NCBI GenBank assembly: GCA_964235615.1
Contig: CAXSEE010000049.1
Coordinates: 1-24,524 of the forward strand
Source: Lichenicoccus sp964235615
GTDB taxonomy: Bacteria > Pseudomonadota > Alphaproteobacteria > Acetobacterales > Acetobacteraceae
DNA length: 24,524 nt
Direction of reading: 5' to 3'
Position numbers and translations under genes: made by a program. Under the pieces are notes generated by a model, which saw nothing but the letters and a program-made list of their open reading frames with translations, had not been told where the DNA came from and did not search any database. Shown piece after piece: positions 7,946 to 14,608 of the stretch. How positions within the stretch are numbered: position 1 is the stretch's first letter; every line of letters begins with the position of its first letter.

Positions 7946-9593
7946 GCAAGCGGTCGCGGGCGAGGAATCGCCTTCGCCGGCCCGTCCGGTCTATGGCTCC
8001 TATCTAAGCGGCGTCGTCGCCGGAATGCTCGGGGATAGCGATACGGCTTCAGCCAGGCTGCTGGATGTGCTCGGGACCGACCCCGGCGATCCTGACGTGC
8101 GCAGTCAGGCGTTCGTGTTCTCGACCATGGCCGGGCGTGCCGAGGCGGCGAAGCTGGCTGCGCAGATGAGCAACAATCCGCTGGCGCCGCTGGTGCTCGG
8201 CAATGATGCGGCCCGTCGCGGGGACTGGGGCGCCGCCGAGGCCATCTACCGACGCATCACCGGCTCGCCTCTGAACGAGCTGTTGCGGCCGTTGCTGGTG
8301 GCCTGGTCGCAACAGGGCGCAGGCAGGACGGACGCGGCGCTGAACACGCTCACGTCGGGGTCGGCAAACCCGGTTGCCGCCGGGGTCTACGGGCTGCATG
8401 CGGCGATGATCGCCGACCTCGCCGGACGGCGCGAGCAGGCCGGCCGGCTCTACCAGCAGGCCGCGACGCTCTATCCCGGCTCGGACCTGGTGTTCGTGCA
8501 GTCCTATGCCAGCTTCCTGGCCCGGAACGGTAGATCCGCGGACGCCAAGGCGCTGGTGCATGCCCTGGTCAAGGCGCTCCCGCTGCTGGCCATTGCCGAA
8601 CCGGGGCTCGATGCCTCGCTGACCGGCTCGCCGATCGCAAATCCGGTGCAGGGTCTGGCGCATGGCTTCCTGACCATCGCCTCGCTGATCCAGCAGCAGG
8701 GACCGCGCGGACAGGAGGCGGAGGGCTTCATGCTGCGGTTCGCGCTCGACCTGCAGCCCGATCTCGCGCCGGCCCGGCTGCTCATGGCCGACCTGCAGAA
8801 CGCCTCCGGCCAGCCGCGGCAGGCGCTCGCGAGCCTGCGCCTGATCACGCAAGGCGACCCGCTCGGACCGGTGGCGTCGTTGCGCCGTGGTATCATCGGC
8901 GCCGCCGTCGGCGAACGGTCCGAGGCGCAGGCAAACCTGGAGCGGCTGGTCAGGAGCTTTCCCGACCGTGCCGAGCCGCAGCAGGCACTGGGCGACCTGC
9001 TGCAGGACGGCAACCACTTCGCCGCCGCGATCCGCGCCTATGACCAGGCGATCCGCCTGATGTCGCCGCTGAACGGCGAGGACTGGCCGATCCTGTTCGC
9101 GCGCGCCACCGCCTATGACCGCAACCAGCAATGGCCGCAGGCGCAGTCCGATCTCCAGCATGCGCTGCAGTTGGCGCCGAACCAGCCGTTCCTGCTGAAC
9201 TATCTCGGCTATAGCTGGGTCGAGCGGAAGCAGGATCTCGGCGGCGCACGGCTGATGATCGAACGGGCGCTGGATTCCAAGCCCGACGACGGCTCGATCA
9301 GGGACAGCCTCGGTTGGGCGATGGTCCGCCAGAACGACATCGCCGGCGCCGTGCGCGAGCTCGAGCACGCGGCCGAGCTGATGCCCGAGGATGCGACCGT
9401 CAACTATCATCTTGGCGTCGCCTACTGGGTTGCCGGACGGCACGTCGAGGCGCGTGACCAATGGCATTGGGCGCTGAACCTGCATCCCGAGAAACAGGAC
9501 GAGGCCCGCATCCGCGCCGCCTTGCGCGCCTCCACCCGTTCCGGCGGGGATCCGGTGATGGCGGCGGATGCGATGCCGCCCGCGCATCCTTGA
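7878..9593 (+). CDS. Exported tetratricopeptide-repeat protein
   Basis: A 571-residue protein with an N-terminal signal peptide (hydrophobic core LLSLSLSLALS, cleavage probably after AVA near residue 27) and then helical repeats throughout. The clearest TPR units are in the last 200 residues, for example LLNYLGYSWVERKQDLGGARLMIERAL, then SLGWAMVRQNDIAGAVRELEHAAELMPEDATVNYHLGVAYW. There is no catalytic domain, so it is probably a scaffold or assembly factor in the periplasm or at the outer membrane; no specific partner can be named. The start is GTG at 7878 or the adjacent ATG at 7881. Its stop overlaps the probable TTG start of ispE by four bases, so the two genes are translationally coupled. 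The signal sequence is encoded by a hexamer repeat. Confidence 0.85.
   Translation: MMLPRSPCLLSLSLSLALSWPGTQAVAGEESPSPARPVYGSYLSGVVAGMLGDSDTASARLLDVLGTDPGDPDVRSQAFVFSTMAGRAEAAKLAAQMSNNPLAPLVLGNDAARRGDWGAAEAIYRRITGSPLNELLRPLLVAWSQQGAGRTDAALNTLTSGSANPVAAGVYGLHAAMIADLAGRREQAGRLYQQAATLYPGSDLVFVQSYASFLARNGRSADAKALVHALVKALPLLAIAEPGLDASLTGSPIANPVQGLAHGFLTIASLIQQQGPRGQEAEGFMLRFALDLQPDLAPARLLMADLQNASGQPRQALASLRLITQGDPLGPVASLRRGIIGAAVGERSEAQANLERLVRSFPDRAEPQQALGDLLQDGNHFAAAIRAYDQAIRLMSPLNGEDWPILFARATAYDRNQQWPQAQSDLQHALQLAPNQPFLLNYLGYSWVERKQDLGGARLMIERALDSKPDDGSIRDSLGWAMVRQNDIAGAVRELEHAAELMPEDATVNYHLGVAYWVAGRHVEARDQWHWALNLHPEKQDEARIRAALRASTRSGGDPVMAADAMPPAHP
7904..7933 (+). repeat. CCTGTC hexamer tandem repeat inside a signal peptide
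   Basis: Five consecutive units, CCTGTC three times, then CCTGGC, then CCTGTC. They encode the alternating Leu-Ser part of the hydrophobic core of the TPR protein's signal peptide. As the unit is six bases, gain or loss of units keeps the frame and changes the core by two residues at a time. Confidence 0.8.
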
Positions 9594-10540
9594 GCGCCGC
9601 CGCTGCCTCCCTGGTTCATGGGGAAAAGGCATATGCGAAGATCAACCTGTTCCTGCATGTGACCGGGCGGCGTGACGACGGCTACCACCTGCTGGATAGC
9701 CTCGCGGTTTTCGCCGACGTGGCCGACCGGCTCACCGTCGCGCCATGCCCGGAGCTGCGGATGTCGTTGTCCGGCCCGTTCGGCGCGGCATTGCGGGAGA
9801 ATGCCGAGGATAATCTCGTCCTGCGCGCGGCGAGACGACTTGCGGCAGAGGCGGCACACCCTGTCCCGGGTGCGCATCTGACGCTGGAGAAGCATCTGCC
9901 GGTCGCCTCCGGGATCGGCGGTGGCTCCGCGGATGCGGCTGCGGCCTTGCGCCTGCTGCGTCGCTTCTGGTCGCTCGGGGCGGTCGATGCCAGCTTCCTG
10001 CATGCGGTGGCCAGCGAGCTGGGAGCGGATGTGCCGGTCTGCCTGGAGTCGCGTCCGGCACGCATGCAGGGAATTGGCGACATCCTGCTCGAAGCCCCGA
10101 CGTTGCCCGCAATCGGCATGGTGCTGATCAACTGCGGCGATGCGGTCAGCACCCAGGCGGTTTTCGGCGCCCGCCAACCCGGGTTCCGCCAGGTGGCCGA
10201 ACTGCCGCATGGCTGGTCCGATGCCACGTCGCTGGCCGCAAGCCTGTCCCTGCTGTCGAACGATCTCGAAGCCGCCGCACGGCGGCTCTGTCCGGCGATC
10301 GGCGACGTGCTGTCGGTGTTGCGCGCGCTGCCCGGCTGCCGGCTCGCGCGGATGAGCGGTTCCGGCGCCACCTGCTTTGGTCTGTTCGATGACGCTTCCG
10401 CCGCCAGCTTGGCGATGCGGAAGGGAGGATGGCCATCCCATTGGTGGACATGGGCCGGCGGCCTTTTCGTGAACGGAGCTTCGACTGACCCCGGATCAGC
10501 CGGCCTGCTGGAACAGGATGACGTCGGCGCCGGCTCCTGA
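9590..10540 (+). CDS. ispE: 4-diphosphocytidyl-2-C-methyl-D-erythritol kinase (IspE)
   Basis: IspE phosphorylates CDP-methylerythritol at the 2-hydroxyl using ATP, the fourth step of the MEP isoprenoid pathway, in the cytoplasm. GHMP-kinase motifs are all present: AYAKINLFLHV (catalytic-site K17), the ATP loop LPVASGIGGGSADAA (103-117) and GADVPVCL with the catalytic D147, then the late glycine motif MSGSGATCFGLF. I chose the TTG at 9590, which overlaps the stop of the TPR gene as TTGA; a frame open to 9461 exists but those residues are a shadow of the TPR gene. The product is about 316 residues. The last 20 or so residues after WWTWAGGLF are beyond the usual family end and overlap the convergent cupin gene by 45 bases. 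Isoprenoid supply links it loosely to hopanoid synthesis. Confidence 0.93.
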   Translation: MSAAAASLVHGEKAYAKINLFLHVTGRRDDGYHLLDSLAVFADVADRLTVAPCPELRMSLSGPFGAALRENAEDNLVLRAARRLAAEAAHPVPGAHLTLEKHLPVASGIGGGSADAAAALRLLRRFWSLGAVDASFLHAVASELGADVPVCLESRPARMQGIGDILLEAPTLPAIGMVLINCGDAVSTQAVFGARQPGFRQVAELPHGWSDATSLAASLSLLSNDLEAAARRLCPAIGDVLSVLRALPGCRLARMSGSGATCFGLFDDASAASLAMRKGGWPSHWWTWAGGLFVNGASTDPGSAGLLEQDDVGAGS

Positions 10541-10807
10541 CGTCCCGCGATGCTCCGCGCCGATGGGCACTACGCAGCATTGACCGCTGGACAGATGCAG
10601 GGTGTGGTCGCGAAACTCGACGGTGAAGTCGCCGCTCCAGACCACGACAGTCTCGGCAGTCCGATCGTGACGGTCCCATCGTCCTTCCCCGCCGCCCATC
10701 ACTCTGACCAGCCGGACGTTCACGCCACCGAGCTGCATGGTCTCCTCGCTGCACCCCTCACGGTTCAGACGGCTGAAAACCTCGGCGAAATCAGCGGCCT
10801 GGTTCAT
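10496..10807 (-). CDS. Small single-domain cupin protein
   Basis: A 103-residue protein starting at ATG 10807 with a weak GGAAGAG about 9 bases upstream. The segment GEGRWDRHDRTAETVVVWSGDFTVEFRDHTLHLSSGQCCVVPIGAEHRG is a typical cupin_2 barrel: the first cupin motif with H and E metal ligands, then the second motif ending PIGAEHRG. Such small cupins bind a metal and act as sugar or small-molecule binding or isomerising proteins; no substrate can be assigned. Its 3' end overlaps that of ispE by 45 bases on the opposite strand. Upstream extension of the frame to 11377 is possible but is a shadow of the divergent gene. Confidence 0.8.
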   Translation of the reverse strand: MNQAADFAEVFSRLNREGCSEETMQLGGVNVRLVRVMGGGEGRWDRHDRTAETVVVWSGDFTVEFRDHTLHLSSGQCCVVPIGAEHRGTSGAGADVILFQQAG

Positions 10808-10948
10808 TGCTCGGTGCTCTTCCAGAGAATGGGCGTAAACTTTAGGCGTCACCGCGCAAACTCGTCCAGGCAAGGAACCAAGTATCCTGGCGGCCGGGTC
10901 TACTGTATGGTGCAGCATCACGAACGACCTGAAGGATGGAGGGCCAGT

Positions 10949-11341
10949 TTGAGCGCACGGATGCGGGTCTCTGTCGCAAACGACGTGCAGAGCGCTACCC
11001 TGACCCTGCTCCCGGAGAGCGGGCTCGAGGGCGACATCTCCCTCAACCTGGATCAGATCACGCAGTTGATCTTCGGCCTCGGGCAGGCGCGCGCGGCGAT
11101 GATGGAGAAACATCCGGTCCCGCCGATCGAGGGTGCGCATTTCAACCCTGTCTTCAAGACGCAATGGGTGGTGCAGCCGGAGGCGCTGACCGAGGGCTCG
11201 GTGATCGCCTTCCAGCATCCCGCCTATGGGCCGGTCGGTTTCGTCCTGCCGGCTTCCACCATCGAGAAGGTGGTTCGCGCCCTTACCGTCCATATGGGCA
11301 TGGTGCACAGCAGCCCGGGCGACGGGCGCAAGCCGAGTTGA
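10949..11341 (+). CDS. Conserved hypothetical protein, about 130 residues
   Basis: I do not recognise a named family. The product is a compact soluble-looking protein with no signal peptide or membrane segment; it contains LTLLPESGLEGDISLNLDQITQLIFGLGQAR, a strand-rich centre (FNPVFKTQWVVQPEALTEGSVIAFQHPAYGPVGFVLPAST) and a C-terminal helix. The choice of TTG at 10949 rests on GGAGGG at 10938-10943; an ATG at 10961 is the alternative. Its stop overlaps the probable TTG start of the DUF2165 gene (TTGA at 11338-11341), so the two are likely translated together. The frame fits the codon pattern of neighbouring genes much better than the two overlapping longer frames. Confidence 0.65.
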   Translation: MSARMRVSVANDVQSATLTLLPESGLEGDISLNLDQITQLIFGLGQARAAMMEKHPVPPIEGAHFNPVFKTQWVVQPEALTEGSVIAFQHPAYGPVGFVLPASTIEKVVRALTVHMGMVHSSPGDGRKPS

Positions 11342-11838
11342 CGCCTCGGCTTGCCGGGCGTGTCGCGAAGCTGGCAATGACCGCCAGTCTCGCAGCGTTC
11401 GCCCTGCTGGTGACCTTCAACAACCTCGTGGACTATGGCTCGAACGCCCTGTTCGTACGCCATGTGCTGAGCATGGACACGGTGTTTCCCGGCAATGCGC
11501 TGCTTGGCCGCGCGTTGCCCCGGGCCTGGGAATGGCATGCCGCCTATGCCGCCATCATCGCCGGGGAGTTCTGTACCGGTGCTGCTTTCACCATCGCTGC
11601 CGTCTCGATGCTGCGCGCGTTGAGCGGGCCGGCCGCCCTCTTCGAGCGCGCCAAGGCCTTCGTGCATCTGGGTGCCGCGATCGGCTTCCTGGTCTGGTTC
11701 ACCGGCTTCATGGTCGTGGGCGGCGAATGGTTCACGATGTGGCAGTCGCAGCTCTGGAACGGGCAGGAAGCCGCGTTCCGCTTCTTCCTCACCCTCCTCG
11801 CGGTGCTGATCTACGTGAACCAGCCAGAACCTGCCTGA
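11338..11838 (+). CDS. DUF2165 small integral membrane protein
   Basis: A 166-residue membrane protein of the DUF2165 family (function unknown). Four hydrophobic helices are visible: about 14-30 (MTASLAAFALLVTFNNL), about 66-90 around AAYAAIIAGEFCTGAAFTIAAVSML, about 105-125 (HLGAAIGFLVWFTGFMVVGGEW) and about 140-160 (FFLTLLAVLIYVN). The conserved family words NNLVDYGSN, FVRHVLSMDTVFPGN, GEWFTMWQS and WNGQEAAFRF are present. TTG 11338 gives the family's normal length and overlaps the preceding stop by four bases; ATG 11377 would shorten the first helix's lead. The last 50 bases overlap the convergent SDR gene. Confidence 0.82.
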   Translation: MTPRLAGRVAKLAMTASLAAFALLVTFNNLVDYGSNALFVRHVLSMDTVFPGNALLGRALPRAWEWHAAYAAIIAGEFCTGAAFTIAAVSMLRALSGPAALFERAKAFVHLGAAIGFLVWFTGFMVVGGEWFTMWQSQLWNGQEAAFRFFLTLLAVLIYVNQPEPA

Positions 11839-12802
11839 CCGCGGCCGTGGCGGCCAGTCCCAACGCGGTCGCGATAAGCGCTGCCTTGTGACGCGATGAG
11901 AACATCTCGATGCTGCTCTTGCGCGCGCGATCGTCGAAACGTCCATTCGCCGCGTAGTCGCCCTCGACGGTCTCATACAGGTTGTTCGCCGCCTCGGGAT
12001 CGGCGGCTTGCTTCGTCAGCTGGCCGGAATAGCCGGCACTGGCCAGGTAGCGGTCGGCCAGGCCTGCTGCGATCCGGTTGGCCATGATCGCCACCACCGT
12101 CGAGAAGCCGACCCAGACTTCGCGGCGATGATGGAAGGCGGCGAATACGATCGCTTGGGCCGGGATCTCCGGCTCGAAGATCGGCGGCACCGGCTGCGCC
12201 TTGTAGCCGGTATGGTTGAGCGCCCAGTCGAACTGCGGCGTGTTCACCGCCGGCAGATGCACCATGGTCAGATGGATGTCGTCGCCGTCATGCAGGATCT
12301 CCGAGCGCAGGCTGTCGGTGAAGCCGCGTATCGCCGACTTGGCGCCGCAATAGACCGACTGCAGCGGCACCGAGCGATAGGCCAGGGCCGAGCCGACGTT
12401 GACGATGGTGCCCGAGCCCCGCCTGCGCATCCGCCGAAGGGCCGCCATGGTTCCATGCACGGTGCCCAGATAGGTCACCTCGGTGGCGCGCCGGAACTCC
12501 GCGGCGGTCAGGTCGGCCACCGGCGAGAACACGGTCGCCATTGCGTTATTGACCCAGACCGTGATCGGTCCCAGGGCCGCCTCGATCTGGTCCGCCGCCG
12601 CCTCGACCGCTTCGCTATCGGCGACGTCGGCGATTGCCACCGACGTGCGTACGCCATAGGCGCGCATCTCCGTAGCACAGGCTTCGAGCCGGCTCTGGTT
12701 ACGCCCGATCAGCCCGACGTCGCAGCCCTTCTTGGCGAACTCGCGGGCCGTCGCCCGGCCAACTCCGGCCCCGGCTCCGGTAATCACGACGACCTGCTGC
12801 AT
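11789..12802 (-). CDS. SDR-family oxidoreductase
   Basis: A 337-residue NAD(P)-dependent short-chain dehydrogenase. The cofactor loop TGAGAGVGRA is at 8-17, NNAMA (for NNAG) at 85-89, and the catalytic set is S138, Y151 and K155 in the YCGAK arrangement. This Y-C-G-A-K and PLQSVYCGAKSAIRGF context is typical of the COG4221/COG0300 relatives with a C-terminal extension. Residues after about 250 go beyond the SDR core; a hydrophobic stretch near the end (KAALIATALGLAATAAVRQVL) may be a membrane anchor. Substrate unknown. It lies 58 bases downstream of the YqaA-like gene on the same strand. Its 3' end overlaps that of the DUF2165 gene by 50 bases. Confidence 0.85.
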   Translation of the reverse strand: MQQVVVITGAGAGVGRATAREFAKKGCDVGLIGRNQSRLEACATEMRAYGVRTSVAIADVADSEAVEAAADQIEAALGPITVWVNNAMATVFSPVADLTAAEFRRATEVTYLGTVHGTMAALRRMRRRGSGTIVNVGSALAYRSVPLQSVYCGAKSAIRGFTDSLRSEILHDGDDIHLTMVHLPAVNTPQFDWALNHTGYKAQPVPPIFEPEIPAQAIVFAAFHHRREVWVGFSTVVAIMANRIAAGLADRYLASAGYSGQLTKQAADPEAANNLYETVEGDYAANGRFDDRARKSSIEMFSSRHKAALIATALGLAATAAVRQVLAGSRRSAPRGG

Positions 12803-12860
12803 CCGGCTATGTTCCTCTCGGCGTTGTTATGGCAACGCGCCGGCAGCAGCCGAGGTTCGG

Positions 12861-13439
12861 TCAGACGAACTTCAGCAGCAGGACGCCGCCGACGATCGCG
12901 ACGGCCACGGCCGAGGCGATCAGCGTCAGCCGCTTCTCGATGAATTCCTGCACCGGCGAGCCGAAACGCTTGAGCAGGGCGGCGACCAGGAAGAAGCGGA
13001 AACCGCGCGAGGCCAGGCTGGCCAGCAGGAACAAGGGCAGGCTGAACTGGGCAGCGCCGCTGGCGATCGCGACGATCTTGTACGGGATCGGCGTCAGGCC
13101 CTTGATGAGCACCACCCAGACCCCGTAATCGCGGAACCGCTGCGACATGGCGTCGAGCGCTGCCTGGTAATGGTAGAACCGCACCAGCGGCAGCGCCACG
13201 CGATACAGCAGTTCCGAGCCGATGAACCAGCCCAGGGCGCCGCCGCAGACGCTCGCGATGGTGCAGAGCAGGGCGATGTACCAGGCCCGGTCGGGCCGCG
13301 CCAGCACCATCGGGATCAGCAGCAGGTCCGGCGGCAGGGGGAAGAAGCTGCCCTCGGCGAAGGCCACGATCGCCAGCCACATCGGCGCGTAACCGCTGGC
13401 GGACAGGGCGAGGACGCGTTTGTAGAGGCTCTGGAGCAT
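12861..13439 (-). CDS. YqaA-like VTT/DedA-related membrane protein
   Basis: A 192-residue integral membrane protein. It begins MLQSLYKRVLALSASGYAPMWLAIVAF, followed by EGSFFPLPPDLLLIPMVLARP, the signature of the YqaA branch of the SNARE-associated/VTT (DedA-like) superfamily, and contains the GLTPIPYKIVAIASG re-entrant motif in the second half. Five or six hydrophobic segments are visible and the C terminus ends with one (ASAVAVAIVGGVLLLKFV). DedA relatives are flippase-like proteins of lipid carriers; the role of YqaA is not established. ATG 13439 was preferred to an in-frame extension to 13475 because homologues begin MLQ. It is divergent from the LysR gene and precedes the SDR gene, probably as one transcript. 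Confidence 0.82.
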   Translation of the reverse strand: MLQSLYKRVLALSASGYAPMWLAIVAFAEGSFFPLPPDLLLIPMVLARPDRAWYIALLCTIASVCGGALGWFIGSELLYRVALPLVRFYHYQAALDAMSQRFRDYGVWVVLIKGLTPIPYKIVAIASGAAQFSLPLFLLASLASRGFRFFLVAALLKRFGSPVQEFIEKRLTLIASAVAVAIVGGVLLLKFV

Positions 13440-13549
13440 GGTACCTGGAATGCCATCGCTGGCGGTGAGGTTCAAGGGAAAGCCATTGTCGAACGGACCG
13501 CCCGTAAAGCGATACCCTTTCCCACCGCGGTGCTTTAGCCTTCCCGACC

Positions 13550-14458
13550 ATGAATATCCGCGCGATGCAGGTTTTCGTGGAGCTTGCTGCGTCCGCCTCC
13601 ATCCGTCAGGCGGCGCAGCGGCTTTCGCTTTCGCCCACCGCGATCACCCGTCAGATCGATGGTCTCGAATATTATTTTCGCGCCAGGCTGGTCGATCGCG
13701 GCGCCGGTGGTATCGAGCTGACCGAGGCTGGCCGGCTGCTTGCCGAACGGGCTCGGTCGATCGTCAACGACGCCGAAACGACGCGCGCGCTGATCGACGA
13801 CCTGCGCGGCCTGCAGCGCGGCCAGGTGACCATCCGGGCGGCGGGTTCGGTCGTTGCCGGACTGGTGGCGCCCGTGCTTTGCGAGTTGCATATCCGTTAT
13901 CCGGGGTTGCGGTTCCATGTCGATGTGGCACGAGCCGGGGAGGTATTATCGGCCGTCGGCAGTGGCGACGCCGATATCGGTGTCACCATCTTTTCGCCCG
14001 ACAGCGCCAGGTCGATGATCAGCAGCAGCTACTTGATCAGCCATGCGGTGATCGTCGGCCCGGCGCATCCGCTGGCCTCATTGCCATCGATCTCGATGAA
14101 GACGCTTGCCGGCCAGCCGATCGCCATGCCGGATGCATCCTACGGAGTTCGCCAGAGCCTGCAGCGCAGCGCCAGGGCCGCCAATGTCCGGCTCGATCCG
14201 GTGTTCGTCACGGGTTCTCTCGACATGCAGAAAGAACTCGCCGCTCGGGGGGCTGCCGTACTGGTCCTGCCTCCGCTCTGTTGCCGCCGTGAGATCGACG
14301 CTGGTTTGCTGGTCGCAATTCCTCTGGCGCCGGACAGCATGATCTACACCTCGCTGGATTTATGCAGGGCACCGGACCGGACCCTTTCATTCGCGGCGCA
14401 GACGGTGCTCGACGCCTTGGTTCGTACCATAACCACGGATTTATTGCCGGCTTCTTGA
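13550..14458 (+). CDS. LysR-family transcriptional regulator
   Basis: A 302-residue regulator with an N-terminal winged helix-turn-helix (about 1-60: FVELAASASIRQAAQRLSLSPTAITRQIDGLE) and a C-terminal periplasmic-binding-like effector domain from about 90. It lies immediately upstream of, and on the same strand as, the TonB receptor-amidase-peptidase-symporter genes, so it probably regulates that set in response to its substrate. LysR regulators are usually divergent from targets, so the same-strand arrangement is a little unusual; the divergent gene here is the YqaA-like one. The ribosome-binding site before ATG is weak. I could not define a LysR box by eye in the 150 bases downstream. Confidence 0.88.
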   Translation: MNIRAMQVFVELAASASIRQAAQRLSLSPTAITRQIDGLEYYFRARLVDRGAGGIELTEAGRLLAERARSIVNDAETTRALIDDLRGLQRGQVTIRAAGSVVAGLVAPVLCELHIRYPGLRFHVDVARAGEVLSAVGSGDADIGVTIFSPDSARSMISSSYLISHAVIVGPAHPLASLPSISMKTLAGQPIAMPDASYGVRQSLQRSARAANVRLDPVFVTGSLDMQKELAARGAAVLVLPPLCCRREIDAGLLVAIPLAPDSMIYTSLDLCRAPDRTLSFAAQTVLDALVRTITTDLLPAS

Positions 14459-14608
14459 GCAAACGACGATTACGCGCGCAGTGCACCGCATCCGGTGACG
14501 GCCAGAACACAAACTCTCGCTCGAATTTGCGCCATTGTCTCAATATCGTCCTGAGCGAGACGATCCAGCGATACGGGTGGATGCAGTCAGGCGGAGCAAC
14601 GAAATCGC

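Noticed and set aside
8049..9632. 527-codon minus-strand frame opposite the TPR gene
   Set aside because: Shadow of the TPR frame, no recognisable domain.
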